Part shown: positions 37,494 through 50,112 of the stretch, piece by piece | Layout: every line of letters begins with the position of its first letter | Numbering within the stretch: the stretch's first letter is position 1 | Assembly: GCF_023343835.1 (NCBI RefSeq) | Contig: NC_064435.1 | Location: 58,797,634-58,861,633 of the forward strand | Direction: 5' to 3' | DNA: 64,000 nt | From: Lagopus muta | Taxonomy: Eukaryota; Chordata; Aves; Galliformes; Phasianidae | The notes under the pieces: model-generated | Databases searched by the model: none | What the model was told of the DNA's origin: nothing | Seen by the model: the letters and a program-made list of their open reading frames with translations, nothing else | Position numbers and translations under genes: made by a program

Positions 37494-40400
37494 GACATGA
37501 AATGAGGAAAAGATAGCACTCAGAATTCAGTATGTCTGACAGAAGAAATACCCCCCAGAGCCAGAAAATTGTCATCGAGTAGCAGTGATATCAGTCTCGA
37601 ACTCCTTCCAGCTTTGGATCACGAGGCCCATCAGCAGAGCTCCCTGCACACAGCAGCCCTTCACAGTCACTCGTCAATCAAGCAACTCTGAAAATAAAGA
37701 CCACATGTCATCAAGTTTGCAGAGTTCTTCCCTTCCTGTTTATGCTGCTCTTGCAAGAACTGCCAGATCGCTTATGTAGCTGCACCAGCTTTCTATCCTC
37801 AGAGAGGCGGGTGATTTTCTTTTCCTGCAAGTCTTTTGATTCTGATGTGAAAATTAAATGTTGTTTGTTGTTTTATGATAGTTTCTAACTGCACAGGACC
37901 TAGGGCTAAAGCTGTGGTAAAAACCCTGCTAACACTTTTGTGGTAAGGCTAATAGCTTGTCAGTACTTGGTCCTATGCCTACACTGTATGTAGTTTACTT
38001 AGATAAACATAGTCAGAGGTTCCCATGCCCAAGTAATGCTGGAATATCAGATATATGACATAACAGCCCTATTTCAGTGAATTTCACTTGCGTGTAACTC
38101 ATGCCTATTCAGACTCAACCTACATGTTCAGAGGAGCCATAATTAGTGATCGCTCCTTGTAGTAATCAGCACTCTTTTCTCTAACAGAGCTGCAATAACA
38201 AGAAAAAGGTTGAAATTCATATTAAAAACATTCCAAAAAATAGCAGTACTTCTATTGGCAGTTTTCCCAGTACACCATATGTCGACCTTTTCTGGTCAAT
38301 GTAAAAACTACAAACAGTTGAGGGATTAGTGTTTCACCTCAGATGTATCACCCTGTGCTTTGCATTCTCACTGATGCCACCCTGCCATCTTTTCCAAGTG
38401 ACTTCAGGCTCCCTTCATGTGACGTTTTGCTCAAGGCTGTTTCCAGTGTGTTTTCACACAGAAGCGAACACAGGCTCACAAAGCGTAGCTTGCTTGCTCC
38501 CCCAAACCAGGATTTTATTCATTTGTATGCATGTGAGTTTCACTTGTGTTGCTTGTCTAGTCTTACATTGTCTTTGTATGGCTTTTTTTGGTGGTTTCCA
38601 GGTTTTTTTTGTGTGTTTGATTATCAGGAATAATAAAGGAATAGCCCTTTTCCCTTCCATACCTGTGTTTTTACTCTCTTATCCCAAGTTGCATTTCTGA
38701 AGGTTCTTTACCCTCCTGGCCCATGAGAGCAATGTGAAGCCTGCTCTTTGCTCCATACACTGAAGATGGAGGCTGTGTATATTTTTACCATTCTCCCATA
38801 ACATTAATTCTTTATATCCAATATGAATTATTGGCAGATTAACAGCAATCTGGAAAAGCAGATGGTGCTTTCCAGACCTCCCTCCTCCTTCCCTGTCATG
38901 GTTGAAAGGAAGCTAACATTAATACAGCCCCAGCCTTCAATTAGAGCACAGGCCTACTCAGTGTGTCAGGCTGCCAGATCTTTACATACAGCTTTACTCA
39001 TACACATATTTCCTTTATCTCCTGTATATATAGAGAAATCTTCAGTATATATCAGCATTTCTATACCGTACCAATGTTTCTAGCTAGTTACGTAAATGAA
39101 TGTAAACCTATCATGTAACCACATTCGTATATAATCACATAATTATATGTCAGTTGTGGTCCTAAATACACAGAGATGTGTTCTTAGAAATGTGTGTATA
39201 TGTATGTGCACACATGATACATCAAAGGTATTTATCTATACTTGCTAAATCCATTGGGCATCAATATTGACGTGTGGAAACTCTGAAACTTAGGTCTGAT
39301 TGAAAGTTGTTAGCATGGCTTGGAATAGCAAACATCTGCCAACTACTAATTAATCACAGACATCTCCCCTGTCTAGAAATAAACCCTTGTGTAACTTTCT
39401 GTACACAATTGCACACAGTGTCCTGCCTTTATGCTTGCATCATATTTGGCACCTTTTTGGCCTATCTCTTCTGGGGCAACTTTCCTCAAAGATCTCATGT
39501 CAGTAAAATTCATCAAGCTAGTTGTACATGTGTACGTGTGCCTTTTCCTGCACTGGCACTACTATTTGGCACCATTTATACTCATAACAAGGGATAAGAT
39601 CTAGTTTGGATGTGCACCAATACACCTCAAGCTCTTCCATCAGGATTCTTCCAGGAAAATACTCATTTTTTAGCAATTCTTAAATTCCATAGGAGGCGAA
39701 TTTAGTATGAAATTCAGAAATGGCTAGCAAGTAATATACGTACATGAATGTACATACAGAGGTTTCAATCTGAGACAAACAACCTCTTCTTGGTGGATGC
39801 TTTCCCTTTTTCTTCAGTAGTCTACTTTTGACTATCTTTCTGTCCTTCAGTCCACATTTAATCAAGTCAGAGGTAGAGAAATTGTTTATTCTCTATCCTG
39901 TCATGCATTACTGAATCGCACTGTTTCTTGCGTTACCTCTAAGAAGGCCTTTGATGCAATAATTTTCAAGACAGATAAGATCCCACTGAACTGGAGGTTA
40001 ATGAGCCCTTGTTGCCGCCTTAAATTCTACAATCACCATTTGCTACAGTGATGCTATGAGCTTTTTGAAAGAAGAGTGTTTAGTTGGTCACAGCTACCCC
40101 ACCTTGAATGGCAAGAAGCCGCCTCTGATGAGGTGAGTGGTTCTGACGTGGCTTACCAGGACACAGAGAAGTCCTGTGGTGATGCAACTGGAGAAATGTC
40201 CTCTCGGCCCTCTTTCAGGAGTATTTCAGTGAAGCTGAGGGTTGAACAGGCATCAGTGTATGTACAGAAAGGCTGGTGGCAATTGCTGCAAGAGAATGTT
40301 AACAAAGTTGTGGTGTTTCGTGAGATTTTGTTGCGCTTGCCTTTGGTTTGGTTTCTCTCTTTCCTTTGTAACACATTGGATATTGGTTAATTAACAAGTG

Positions 40401-41144
40401 TACTTCTGGCAAATCTTGAAAAATAGCTATTTTCCCCCATCCATGACCAAATGCCATATCATTTGGCATCAGAAGGATTAAATGTAAAGTTTACCAAGAG
40501 AATTTGAAGCCTCACAATGGAAAGCAAAATTTGTTTATTACTACTGGCGTCAAGTCTCTTTTCAGACTGTTTCATGCTCATCATATAAACATCCCGCTGC
40601 ATTTACCCAGCTATATACTTATACTCCAAAAGGAGTAGCATATGGTGTGAAAACCAGATGCCCCTGCCCACATAAAAACTCTATACATTTGTTTGAATGT
40701 AATCAGGAAACAGTCACGATCTTCTTCCCACTCTTAGAGGAGTCAGCTGAAAGCAGCAAGACCTTGTTCAGCTCCCAGAGATGGCTGGTATTGCCTCGGC
40801 TCCTGTGGGGGTGGTGGGGGACGAGACATGGGTATGTTTCACCATGCTCCTCTGAGAACTTTCCAGCCTGTCTGCATTAATTTTCTCTGCTGATGACTCT
40901 TTGCCCTCAAAGGCTGTGTGGAGGTGCAGCTCCATGTTCTTCTAGGACCTGCCATGTGGGGGCAGAATAGCTCCACCTAGGCAAGGAGCTGCAACTCTCT
41001 CCACTGGAGCAGATAGTCCACCGAGTAAGTCTGTAGGATAACCTTCAGTTCCCTCGAGGCCCCTTGCATTCAGAAGGGTCTCGTCAGGTTTGTGTTGTCC
41101 TTCTTTGCTGTTGCACGTTTGCAATAGCTGATTCTGCTGCTTGT

Positions 41145-41165
41145 AGAATCACAGAATCACATAAT
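41145..41165 (-). mobile_element. detached CR1 terminal repeats
   Basis: AGAATCACAGAATCACATAA repeats the CR1 terminus about 35 bp before the terminus of the next CR1 copy. Confidence 0.55.
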
Positions 41166-41198
41166 AGAGCAAACAAATAAAATACAGTTGAGAAAATA

Positions 41199-41475
41199 AT
41201 CATAGAATCATAGAATACCCCAAGTTGAAAGGAACCCACAGGGATCATCTAATCCAGTTCCAGGCTCCACACAGCACCACTCACACTTCAAATCTGAGAG
41301 TCTGAGATTGATGTCCAGATACTCCTTGAACTCTGGCAGCTTGGGGACATGCCCACTGCCCTGAGCTGCCTGTTCCACACCCACTGCCCTCTGATTAAGA
41401 GCCTTTTCCTAACACCCAACTTGACCTTCCCCTCCTGCAGCTCCATGCAGTTCCCTTGGGTCCTGTTGCTGTCAA
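41199..41475 (-). mobile_element. CR1 LINE 3' fragment
   Basis: AATCATAGAATCATAGAATA, CAAGTTGAAAGGAACCCACA, GGGATCATCTAATCCAGTTC, then text ending near CTTGGGTCCTGTTGCTGTC. Confidence 0.92.
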
Positions 41476-44400
41476 CATATACTTGCTGGATCAACAGGGC
41501 TACACCCAAGAGATAGGAAGCCCACAAGTATTCAAACAATACTTCCTTCTGCATCTGTATCATTAAACAAGCCAAATTTAGCCCCAAATATTTAGTGAAG
41601 AGCAGAATAAGCCAACAGTACATGTGACTACTTTGTGTTGGAAGCATTATTGTACAGACTTGGTCAGCTGTGTGGCCAGTGGGAATTCCATATACATGGC
41701 ATGCAGAAGGGTCTCCACATATGGACCTTGCAGTGTATGGACCTCTGCATCCCATGTGTACTAAAGCTCTAAGAAGTATTATATGCATGGCTTACAAGAA
41801 GGATCAATATTATTCTAATATTCTACTTTTTTTCAAGAATTCTGGGCATGGACAGTAAGTCTTTAAAGGCACTTGGGTATTTTTAGTGATGCTATTCTGA
41901 AAGACTTCCTGTAGAAATTGCAAATACTATTTTAAAAAGTCTTCTACAGCTCTAAGTTGTATGAGTCACTAAAAAGTGGTTTATGTCTTCTTTTTTAGAT
42001 TTAAAAAGAGTTTCTTCTTTCAGTAGATTCTCATTTTGTTGTTCCAGAAAAACTGACAGGGTTGTTCTTTCAGTCGAACTGTTGTCCAGGTATTATTGTT
42101 TCTCTTAAGGATATCAGATGATACAGGTAATGAGTAGACAACGCCATTTTGTACTGGGCTTGGACTGTCATTTCTGTCTTGTTGGCAAAGCCATGTTTAT
42201 TTCATGCCAGGTGTTTTTTTGTTGCGTGAGACATGTCACTAAAAGCCAGATTTCAAGTGAAGAATCTTTGTGATGTTTTATAAAAAAAATGAAGTGAAAC
42301 GGGGTGAGGGTGAAGACCGCTCCCCCCGACGTTCACCTTTGAATGATCTTTCTTCTTAACTGAGTAGCAGCATATTTCTGGTAACTCTTGAATTTCAGTC
42401 CTCTGTATCCTGTTCTGGAAAAACCTCCTACGGAAATCTGTGAAAACTGTTAAAAATATGTTTTTTTCCAAAATCTTCAAGAAATAGTACAGAACCTTTA
42501 AAAATTTTAAGTTAAATTCAATTCCTTAAATGTTGATGGAAGAAATATTATTATCTTCAACATCATTATATGGAGGACGAAGCCTTTGGTAAGGCTTTGC
42601 TGAGTGATTGAAAAAGGCAAATTAATGACAGCACTTGAAATTACCTGTAATTATCACTGACACAGGGTCAGCATCACTGCAGTGACGGTCTCACAGAGAG
42701 GTGACTCTCACTGGTTCAGAATTTGTACAAAAGTGCAAAACAAAACGTGACCTCCACATTCAGTATTAAGGTATCTCTGGAGTATTTAAGCATCTTGAAT
42801 TCGAAATCTACTGTCTACTGCTTTCATTTTTTGAAAAGCAGTAAAATTCTGAAGGAAGGGGTCCCAAGCGCTTTTCTGGTCAAAATCACCTCTCCTTTCC
42901 CATTCATATTTACTCAGAGCTCTCCCTTCACTGTCACCATCACACAAAGCCTCTTCAGCAGTTATAACAACTGCTTATATGGAAAAGTAATAATAGGAAA
43001 GCATTTAATGAATTTTAAGCTGACATTAATGTAATTTAGCAGCTGGAAACAAGGAGAAGAGCCAGCACTGTGAGACCTGCCAGCTCTCTATGGATCATCA
43101 GTGGTCAATGGAGCACAGATTTCAGAACTGCTCTCCAGGGTATGTTGGCAGTGTTTCTTTTCTCCAGCTACATTCCTGATTTCAATTAAATCACAGTCTG
43201 AAGTACTCTTTCTGACATAGCTAAGACCTTCCAATAAATGCTCTTGGCTTCATTTCTCCCCAGACGCTGTCCTTCCTCACAGTTCTTTGCTAAGTAAGTG
43301 AAGAAGATACTACCTGAAAAGCAAGAGATGTTCTTTTTTAAAGAGACTGGCACCAAAATTTGTCTTGAGAAAGCAGGGGAGAAAAACAACTCCTTTGATT
43401 ACATAGCAATAATTCCCCCATCCCTGGGCAGCTTCCCCAAATCTTTATTTTGTTCTTCCACTGTTACCATTTCAATATTAGGTTTTCTGTCTTCAATTCT
43501 GGTTGTTTTTTTCCTACTTTTTCTGGAACAATAAAGGAATTTCCAACATAAAGTCACTCATCAAACTTTACAGTTGAAGTTTTTAGTTTGCAGGGAGCAA
43601 GAATACCTTGAAGTTCTTTTCTCTCAATTTTCCACCAGTGAACAGATTGGCAACATATTGACCCAAAGCCTTTGAGGCATTATAAAGCCTTTTATAACTG
43701 CCTACAATTAAGAATATATGGTTTCTCTTGAAGGAGGCTTGCATCAGGTGTCTTAACTTTATGCTCTTTGCTTCCTTCCTCTCAAGTTCAATGAAAAATA
43801 AGCAGTTTAACACCATTTATAAAGATCACCCATATTTGCAGTTCAGGTGAATCTGTGCTAGGGCACTGAAGGAAACTAGTTATTATACTAAACTTGGCAA
43901 GGAATGCTTTTGCTTTCATTTTCACAAAACTTCACTTTGATACAAATTCATTTTTGTGGTTCTTTCAGCTGTTTTGACCTCCTCTGCCCCTTACCCCCCA
44001 TCCTACTTGTGTGATGAATTTCACCAGCAGCTCTTTACAGTGGTCCCACTGTTGAGATCTAAAAGAGTGAGGAGTTGTGCTGGAGGAATCTAAAGCCATC
44101 TGGCTGCTTAGAGCCCAGCAGAAACCATTCCAAAGAGGATGGTGGCCTCTGGACAATTTCCTTCACTTGCTACATAGGAGTTCTGTAAACCACTTCATAT
44201 TCATCTGGCTGAGTTCCAGCATTGCTCTTCATTGTGCTTTGACATTCTAATTTTGTCTGTTTGGATTGATGGCCAAGTGGGATAACCTTGAGGCTGCTGA
44301 GCCATGATAACCAGTATGTCTATGGCTTTGCGCAGCAGATAGCGGGATTTGTAGGAACCTGACTGCCAATGACTCAGTCTCCAGGGGTATTCAGGCAATT

Positions 44401-45266
44401 ACTGATTGTGCAAGGTTTCTTAGCACTGTAAACCAAATTCTCTCCTCCAAACTGAGGTACTGGAGAGAGGAGGAAGGAGAGAAAGGAGCTAACTCAGAGA
44501 GAGTTAGCTGGGGAATATAATTGATTGCTCTTGTTAAATGGGATGAGAGTGAAGACCCCAACTGAAACCTCTGTCTCCTTCCCCTCATTGGTGTCAGCAG
44601 CTTCACTGACCTGGCTGTCTGCAACTCTGGCATAGTCAGAGCAGGTATGAGAGCTTTGGGCGTTCATCAGTGTGCCGCCCAAGGCAGGTGCATTTGATGT
44701 TCTTAGAATTAGCCCTGCCATGCATGTAGATGGAAAGTAAGCAATGAGAGGTGCCCCAGTCCCAAAAATACAACAAAAAATGTGCAGGCCATTGAACCCA
44801 GATCTCTCACTTCATATCTCATTATTGTACTTCCCTAGATAATTTCACAAGCTATCAAGTCTCAGGCAGCAGATAAACAGCATTAAGTTGAGGCCACTGC
44901 TGAATATCGCTCCCCAGCTATGCTCTTGTAACGTTGCTGGCACTCCCCTTCAGTGAGCAGATTGGAAGATGAACCAAGTAACTGAAATGCATGCTTTTGG
45001 TTCACTGAGGTCAGTGCTGAGATTATATGAGATCAGGCAGGACTGTCTCAGCAGGCTCAGATCAATGCAACTATTTGATTTACCAACTTCTGTTCAGGTA
45101 GCTGTTTTTGGGATCCTTTGTTTTGGAAATTTTGAGCACAATGTGGATTATTTCTGGTGGAACGTTTCTTGTTTCTAAATCAGACAGTTTTTATCATAGA
45201 AGAAATGCATTTGCAGTTATTGTCACTGAAACAAAGGCAGCTAACTATGGCTCTTTCTGGAAAAAA

Positions 45267-45286
45267 CAAACAACAACAACAACAAC

Positions 45287-45315
<29 letters not shown>
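45267..45315. repeat. (CAA)n followed by (A)29
   Basis: CAA trinucleotides pass into 29 consecutive A residues. Confidence 0.93.
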
Positions 45316-45317
<2 letters not shown>

Positions 45318-45433
45318 AACAAAAAAGCAATCCAAACCCATAGCATTTCCATTCCATTTGCCCTTTTCAAGCTGACCCTGTCTCCTGTGACATTTCCTTT
45401 AAGCATCAGCGTTAGAGATAATTCCAGATTTCA

Positions 45434-45453
45434 AAATAAATAAATAAATAAAA
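45434..45453. repeat. (AAAT)n microsatellite
   Basis: About five tandem AAAT units. Confidence 0.9.
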
Positions 45454-47659
45454 CCAGGCATGTTGGCAATTCTTTGATCAATATAATTAATACCTGGAAA
45501 AGAGCTTGATGCATAACAAGATCTTTGTGATTCTGAGGAGTACGTATCCACATCCTATTTCTTTGAGACCGTGAAAACTCCACAGCCAAATTTTGAGACC
45601 GTTTGATTTCATAGTCCATAACCATGACTGCACATGTGCTGTACTATTACCACAGTTTTCAAATAGTCAGCTAATAGATGAGTTCTTTTCTTATTTATGT
45701 AACTGAATTCTGAGCACTGCATTCTAAAAGTAGTTCTTGTTGGTGTGAAATATGAAAACAGAGAATGTTTGAGCTAGCCTGAGGTTTCCCAAGGAATAGA
45801 GTCTGTAATTGTCAGAGCTAGAAGAGCCTAAAAGCATCACTCAGAGTCTGGAGCTGAGGTGTGAAACACATTACTGAGTGCTGGGGGATTCATAGTTACT
45901 CGCAGACCACAATGTGAGTGGGCAGGCTTCTGAGCCTTTCTGAAGGGAGGCAAGATGCTTTGATGTGCCCAGTAATTACGGTATGAGTTCTAATTGATGT
46001 AAGCAGTAAAGAGACAGTGCCTCATTGTGTGGAAAAAAAGACTGGCAGATACCTCTAGTGATTTGCTGTGCCTCACTAAAAGATTGTCCAAGTGAACATT
46101 TCTCCATTCAATCACATTTTCCACTGGAAATTCCTTCTTCCTTCACATACCTTTCAACATAAAAGACTCTCTGTGGGCTCATTTGAATTGTTTGCCACAC
46201 AGGTACCTCAGATGAAACCACAAGCTGTAGCCACAAAGGAGGTGGAAATACTATTTCAGAGATCTAGTCTCTCTGAGAGTCAGGCTGGCACTGCCTGTCG
46301 ATTTCCTGCACTTGCCAAAAAGAATCTCTACTCCTTAAGGACTGAAGAAAAATCAAAGCCAACCAAATAAATAAAAATCACTCTCAAGGTCTGAAATGCC
46401 TCAGAATTAAGTGTGCTGTGGTTGTGCTGCACTTTCAGAAGATCAAACGTTGTTTCATTATACCCTGCGTTTAAGAAGATTGGAGCAATATTAAACTACT
46501 GAGGTGTGTCATATGTCTAATTACTGTATCTGTCTCTGCTTAACAGTAAGAGCTCTCTGTGACTAATTGGGGCTGGAGCTGGTGTCTAAAATCCTCTTGC
46601 AGACCTCTGATAAGCAGCATCACACAGGTGAGGAATCAGTGACAGCGTGGGAAACGTGAATCATGTTGGTTGTGATCATAGAGATGAGATCAGAAAATAA
46701 ACTACCTTCTAGCTAGAGTGCTGGGTGCTGCCAAGGGGTTCTATTTGACTCTATCGTTTGCACCCCAATAAATTGCCATTTGGGGCCTCTGGTTCCCCAT
46801 CTGGGAAAGCACTGTTTGTCTTAGTAAAAGCAGTAAAGAAGAGCTCTACACAGAAGCTACACACTACCAGAATTGTGTCCTTCATTATTATCCCTCCCTC
46901 AGAAAAACTGTGGTGAAGAAGATGCTGCTTTTAGGCAACAAGAGGAAGGATGAGTGCTTGAGACAGACAGATGGGAGTCAGCCGTGGGGGTGACAGTGAA
47001 TTAAAGCACCAGTTTTGCGTTAATTTTGCTACTTGAAGAACTGTGTTTCAACAGACATTTCACAGTAGGGATACCAGTTGCAACTTGGCATATAATACGA
47101 TCTGTGCCATACTTACCACTGAGATTTTTCACTAGCGAATTAAAATCTCCATTTTGTTTTACTGTTTATTGGGTTTGAGAAAGGCCTTTTACAGCTACAG
47201 TGTCATGGGATGTAGTGGTCCAGATACACAGAAGTGATTTCTTCCTCACCTACTGAACTCAGCACAGCAGCCAGCTGGACAAGTAGCCTTGGCTTCAGGC
47301 ATGAGCAGGTACTAGTGGATGCAAGATGCAAGCCAGAAGTCACATTCACCATCCTGTAATTCAGGCACTTAGTCACTTAGTCAGGCTGTTTCTGGCCCTC
47401 CTGGGCTTTCACTGGCTTACTAGAAGCTTCCTCCCAAGCTGGCAAAGGCACTGTTGGTGTGGCTCTCCAGGAACCAGGGAGTGCAGCCTGTTGCTGTCCC
47501 CGCATGGTGGTACAACATGAGAAGGCAACCATAGCAGTTTAGTTTGTGATATAATCCACCTGGCTTTTGTATAGTAAGTGCATCCACCCAAGTCCTGCAG
47601 CGAAAGAGACACTTCCACTATGTTTTGGGAAGCTGTAAAAAGTCTCAGCTCTGTGGTAG

Positions 47660-47742
47660 GGAGCCTGCTTTAGTGAAGAAGAGTTGGACTAGATCATCTC
47701 CAGAGGTACCTTCCAGCCCTTGCGATCCTGTGATTCTATGAC
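47660..47742 (+). mobile_element. CR1 LINE 3' end
   Basis: GAGTTGGACTAGATCATCTC, CAGAGGTACCTTCCAGCCC and CCTGTGATTCTATGA. Confidence 0.85.
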
Positions 47743-48549
47743 ACAGAAGCGCTTGGAGTGAAAGGTGGAGCTGAGAACGGGAGGATGGGTTCAGGAGGAT
47801 CTGTTGCTTCGTGAACACTGCAGGCCTTCCATAGGGCATGCTGATGGGCTGCAGTTTTTTAAAGCTTTTAAAGTACACCTGGCTCTCAGACATGGGGTAG
47901 GGAGAATTCAGCTGCATCTGCTTTTACACTCACTCCAGAGACTGCTGTGCTGCTAATTCCTTTGAATATTCTCTAGGGGGCATTAATTGCCATTCATCAA
48001 TAACTACTATGCTTTTCTGTTAGAAGATTAGCACAGAAACTTTGGTGTTTTTATGCAGTTTTGTCCTCTTGGATCTCACAGCAAGAATTGTAGAATGTAA
48101 TCTGTGTATTTTTTTAAATTAATTTTAACTTCAGTGAAACAGTAGTATAATTATTGTGCATAATTTTGCAGTGAATTTTCAAGTAAAAGTGGTATAATTA
48201 CAGTCTATTCACTTGATCACCTATGGGTTTATCTCCCATTCAGTTGAACAGGTTCAAAATTAACTGTTTTTCCTCTTCCTAACAATAATAACTGACCATA
48301 ACCAGATTACAGAATTTTGCTTACGTGTAAACAGTGCTCAATCATCTTGAGAGGTTTAAAGAGCATTCATCTTTTTTGAGTTTGATGAATTGCAGATGAT
48401 GAGTACTGGGAGTCTATCTCTTTTCTTTTTTGCCCTTCATCTTAGACATTCACCCCTGTTTTATTATGCTACACTTTTTTGAAGAGGATTGTTACTCTAA
48501 TGCCAGTTAGGGTAGGGACTTGTGTGTAAAATATGTATGCTGCTCAGAC
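47743..48549. other. intergenic, nothing recognised
   Basis: No coding or repeat signal identified. Confidence 0.5.
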
Positions 48550-50112
48550 TTACAAAGCTGAAATAGTAGTTAAGCAAATGATAGGAAGATGTAATGTAGG
48601 AAAAGAGAGGAGTAAAGACAGAGTGGTACTGGTGGGATGCCTTGCACGTGATGGAGACTTCTGGTGGAAGGCTTTCTATAGCATATAAAGCACTTCTTAA
48701 TAAAAATTGAGAAAGGTCAAAGCCCAGTTGGAGCTCATATGAGGAGAGTGCATTAAAGGTAACAAGAAGGAATTCTACAGGTACACTAATTACAAAAAAA
48801 AAGAAGTTTAAAAGAGTGTGGGACCACCAGTGAATGAGGGAGAACAACACAGTGGTTTGAACAATACAAAAGAGTATGCCCAATATGGGGTTCTTTTTTT
48901 TTTTGCATCAGTTTTCACAGATAAAGCTTACTTCCAACTCTATACCATCACAATTTATTATGGATGACAGCCTGCAGTGAAAGAATGATGAGTTAGGACT
49001 ACTACCATTGGATGTACTTAGATCCATAGTGCTTGATGAGATTCATCTGTTGGTACCGGAACAGGAACCTGATGTGACTGTGAAGCTTCTGTCTATCATC
49101 AATGAAAGTCAGGATGATATACAGATGTTCATGTAGAATGGGAAAAGATTCTAAAAGGCCTGTCTTTCAAAAGGCAAAGAGAAGAATCCTAATATGCCAC
49201 CTTCATTGCTGAAAAAGAACATCTTGAAATTCATTTTCAAACGTAGCAAAGATAAGAAGACAGTGGCCTGTATGAAGAGGCAGATGGCACCATTTGCAAA
49301 TCTGCAGACAGTGTGAAATGGTGGGGAGTGATTGACACACACAGTGACAGAGCTTTAGTCCAGAGGAATCTGCAGGTAGTTGAAGATTGGACCAAGACAA
49401 AATGCATGGTATTAAACAAGAAGAAATGCAAGGTCCTACAGCTCAGGCAGAATAAACCCAGCAATAGTATCAGGTGGTAACTGGTTGAACTGCAGCCCAG
49501 CTAGAGAAAACTTAGGGGCTTTAAGTAGACTGTCTGAACCATGTATGACTGAGGCAAAACTCAGAGTAAAGTAAACCACACAGTGGTTTACACAGAAGGA
49601 GCAGCACAAGCAAAGTTGTTGTTCTCATCAGTCTTTACTTGACACTGATAAGATCAAACATGGAATCATGCATCCCGTACTTTCCCTCCTTCCCAGTTCA
49701 AAGAAGGCTGTAAAGAAACTGGAGGAGTCGGACATGGGCTGCCAAGATAGTGAAGGATCAACTGCACATCAGAGGTTGAGGTAGCTGGGCTGGTTTCTTC
49801 TGGTGAAGAGGAGGCTATAGGGTGATCTTAGCAACAGCCTACAGTGACTGGAAGAACAAAAGCAATGGAACCAAACTCTTCTGTGTAGTAGCAGAAAATA
49901 TAGCAAAGCCAGGAACTGCAGTTGGGAGGTTCAGGTTGGGTGGTTGGGAAAACCCATGAAGTGGCATCATGTGACCTTTGAACATGTTATTTCAAGAGGC
50001 TGTGCAATCTCCATTCTGGGAAAACCCACAGCTGAGCTGTATCAAACAGAAGGATGGACTACACAACGTCCACAGCTCTCTTTCAAGCAACATTTCTGTG
50101 ATTCTTTAATAA
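48550..50112 (+). mobile_element. long, old CR1 copy (~1.55 kb)
   Basis: Diverged CR1 ORF2 text in order: GCCCAGTTGGAGCTCATATG with AGGTAACAAGAAGGAATTCT (48720-48780); TGATGAGATTCATCTG (49033); CATTTGCAAATCTGCAGACA (49292); AAATGCAAGGTCCTACAGCT (49424); and a 3' end at CATTTCTGTGATTCTTTAAT (50090-50110). Frames are broken throughout. It spans the RT-to-3' end part of the element. Confidence 0.82.

Larger units (their letters stand above)
35469..41144. other. intergenic, nothing recognised apart from A tracts
   Basis: Over 5.6 kb of AT-rich sequence; open frames up to about 120 codons lack any family signature and overlap antisense frames, so I treat them as chance. Confidence 0.55.
41476..47659. 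other. intergenic, nothing recognised
   Basis: Six kilobases without coding or RNA signal; two simple repeats are listed separately. Confidence 0.5.

Noticed and set aside
40076..40390. 104-codon plus frame starting MFSWSQLPHLEW
   Set aside because: No family signature, no promoter or splice context; length is within chance for this much sequence.
41288..41788. 166-codon minus-strand frame
   Set aside because: Its C-terminal part is CR1 sequence and the rest has no recognisable similarity.
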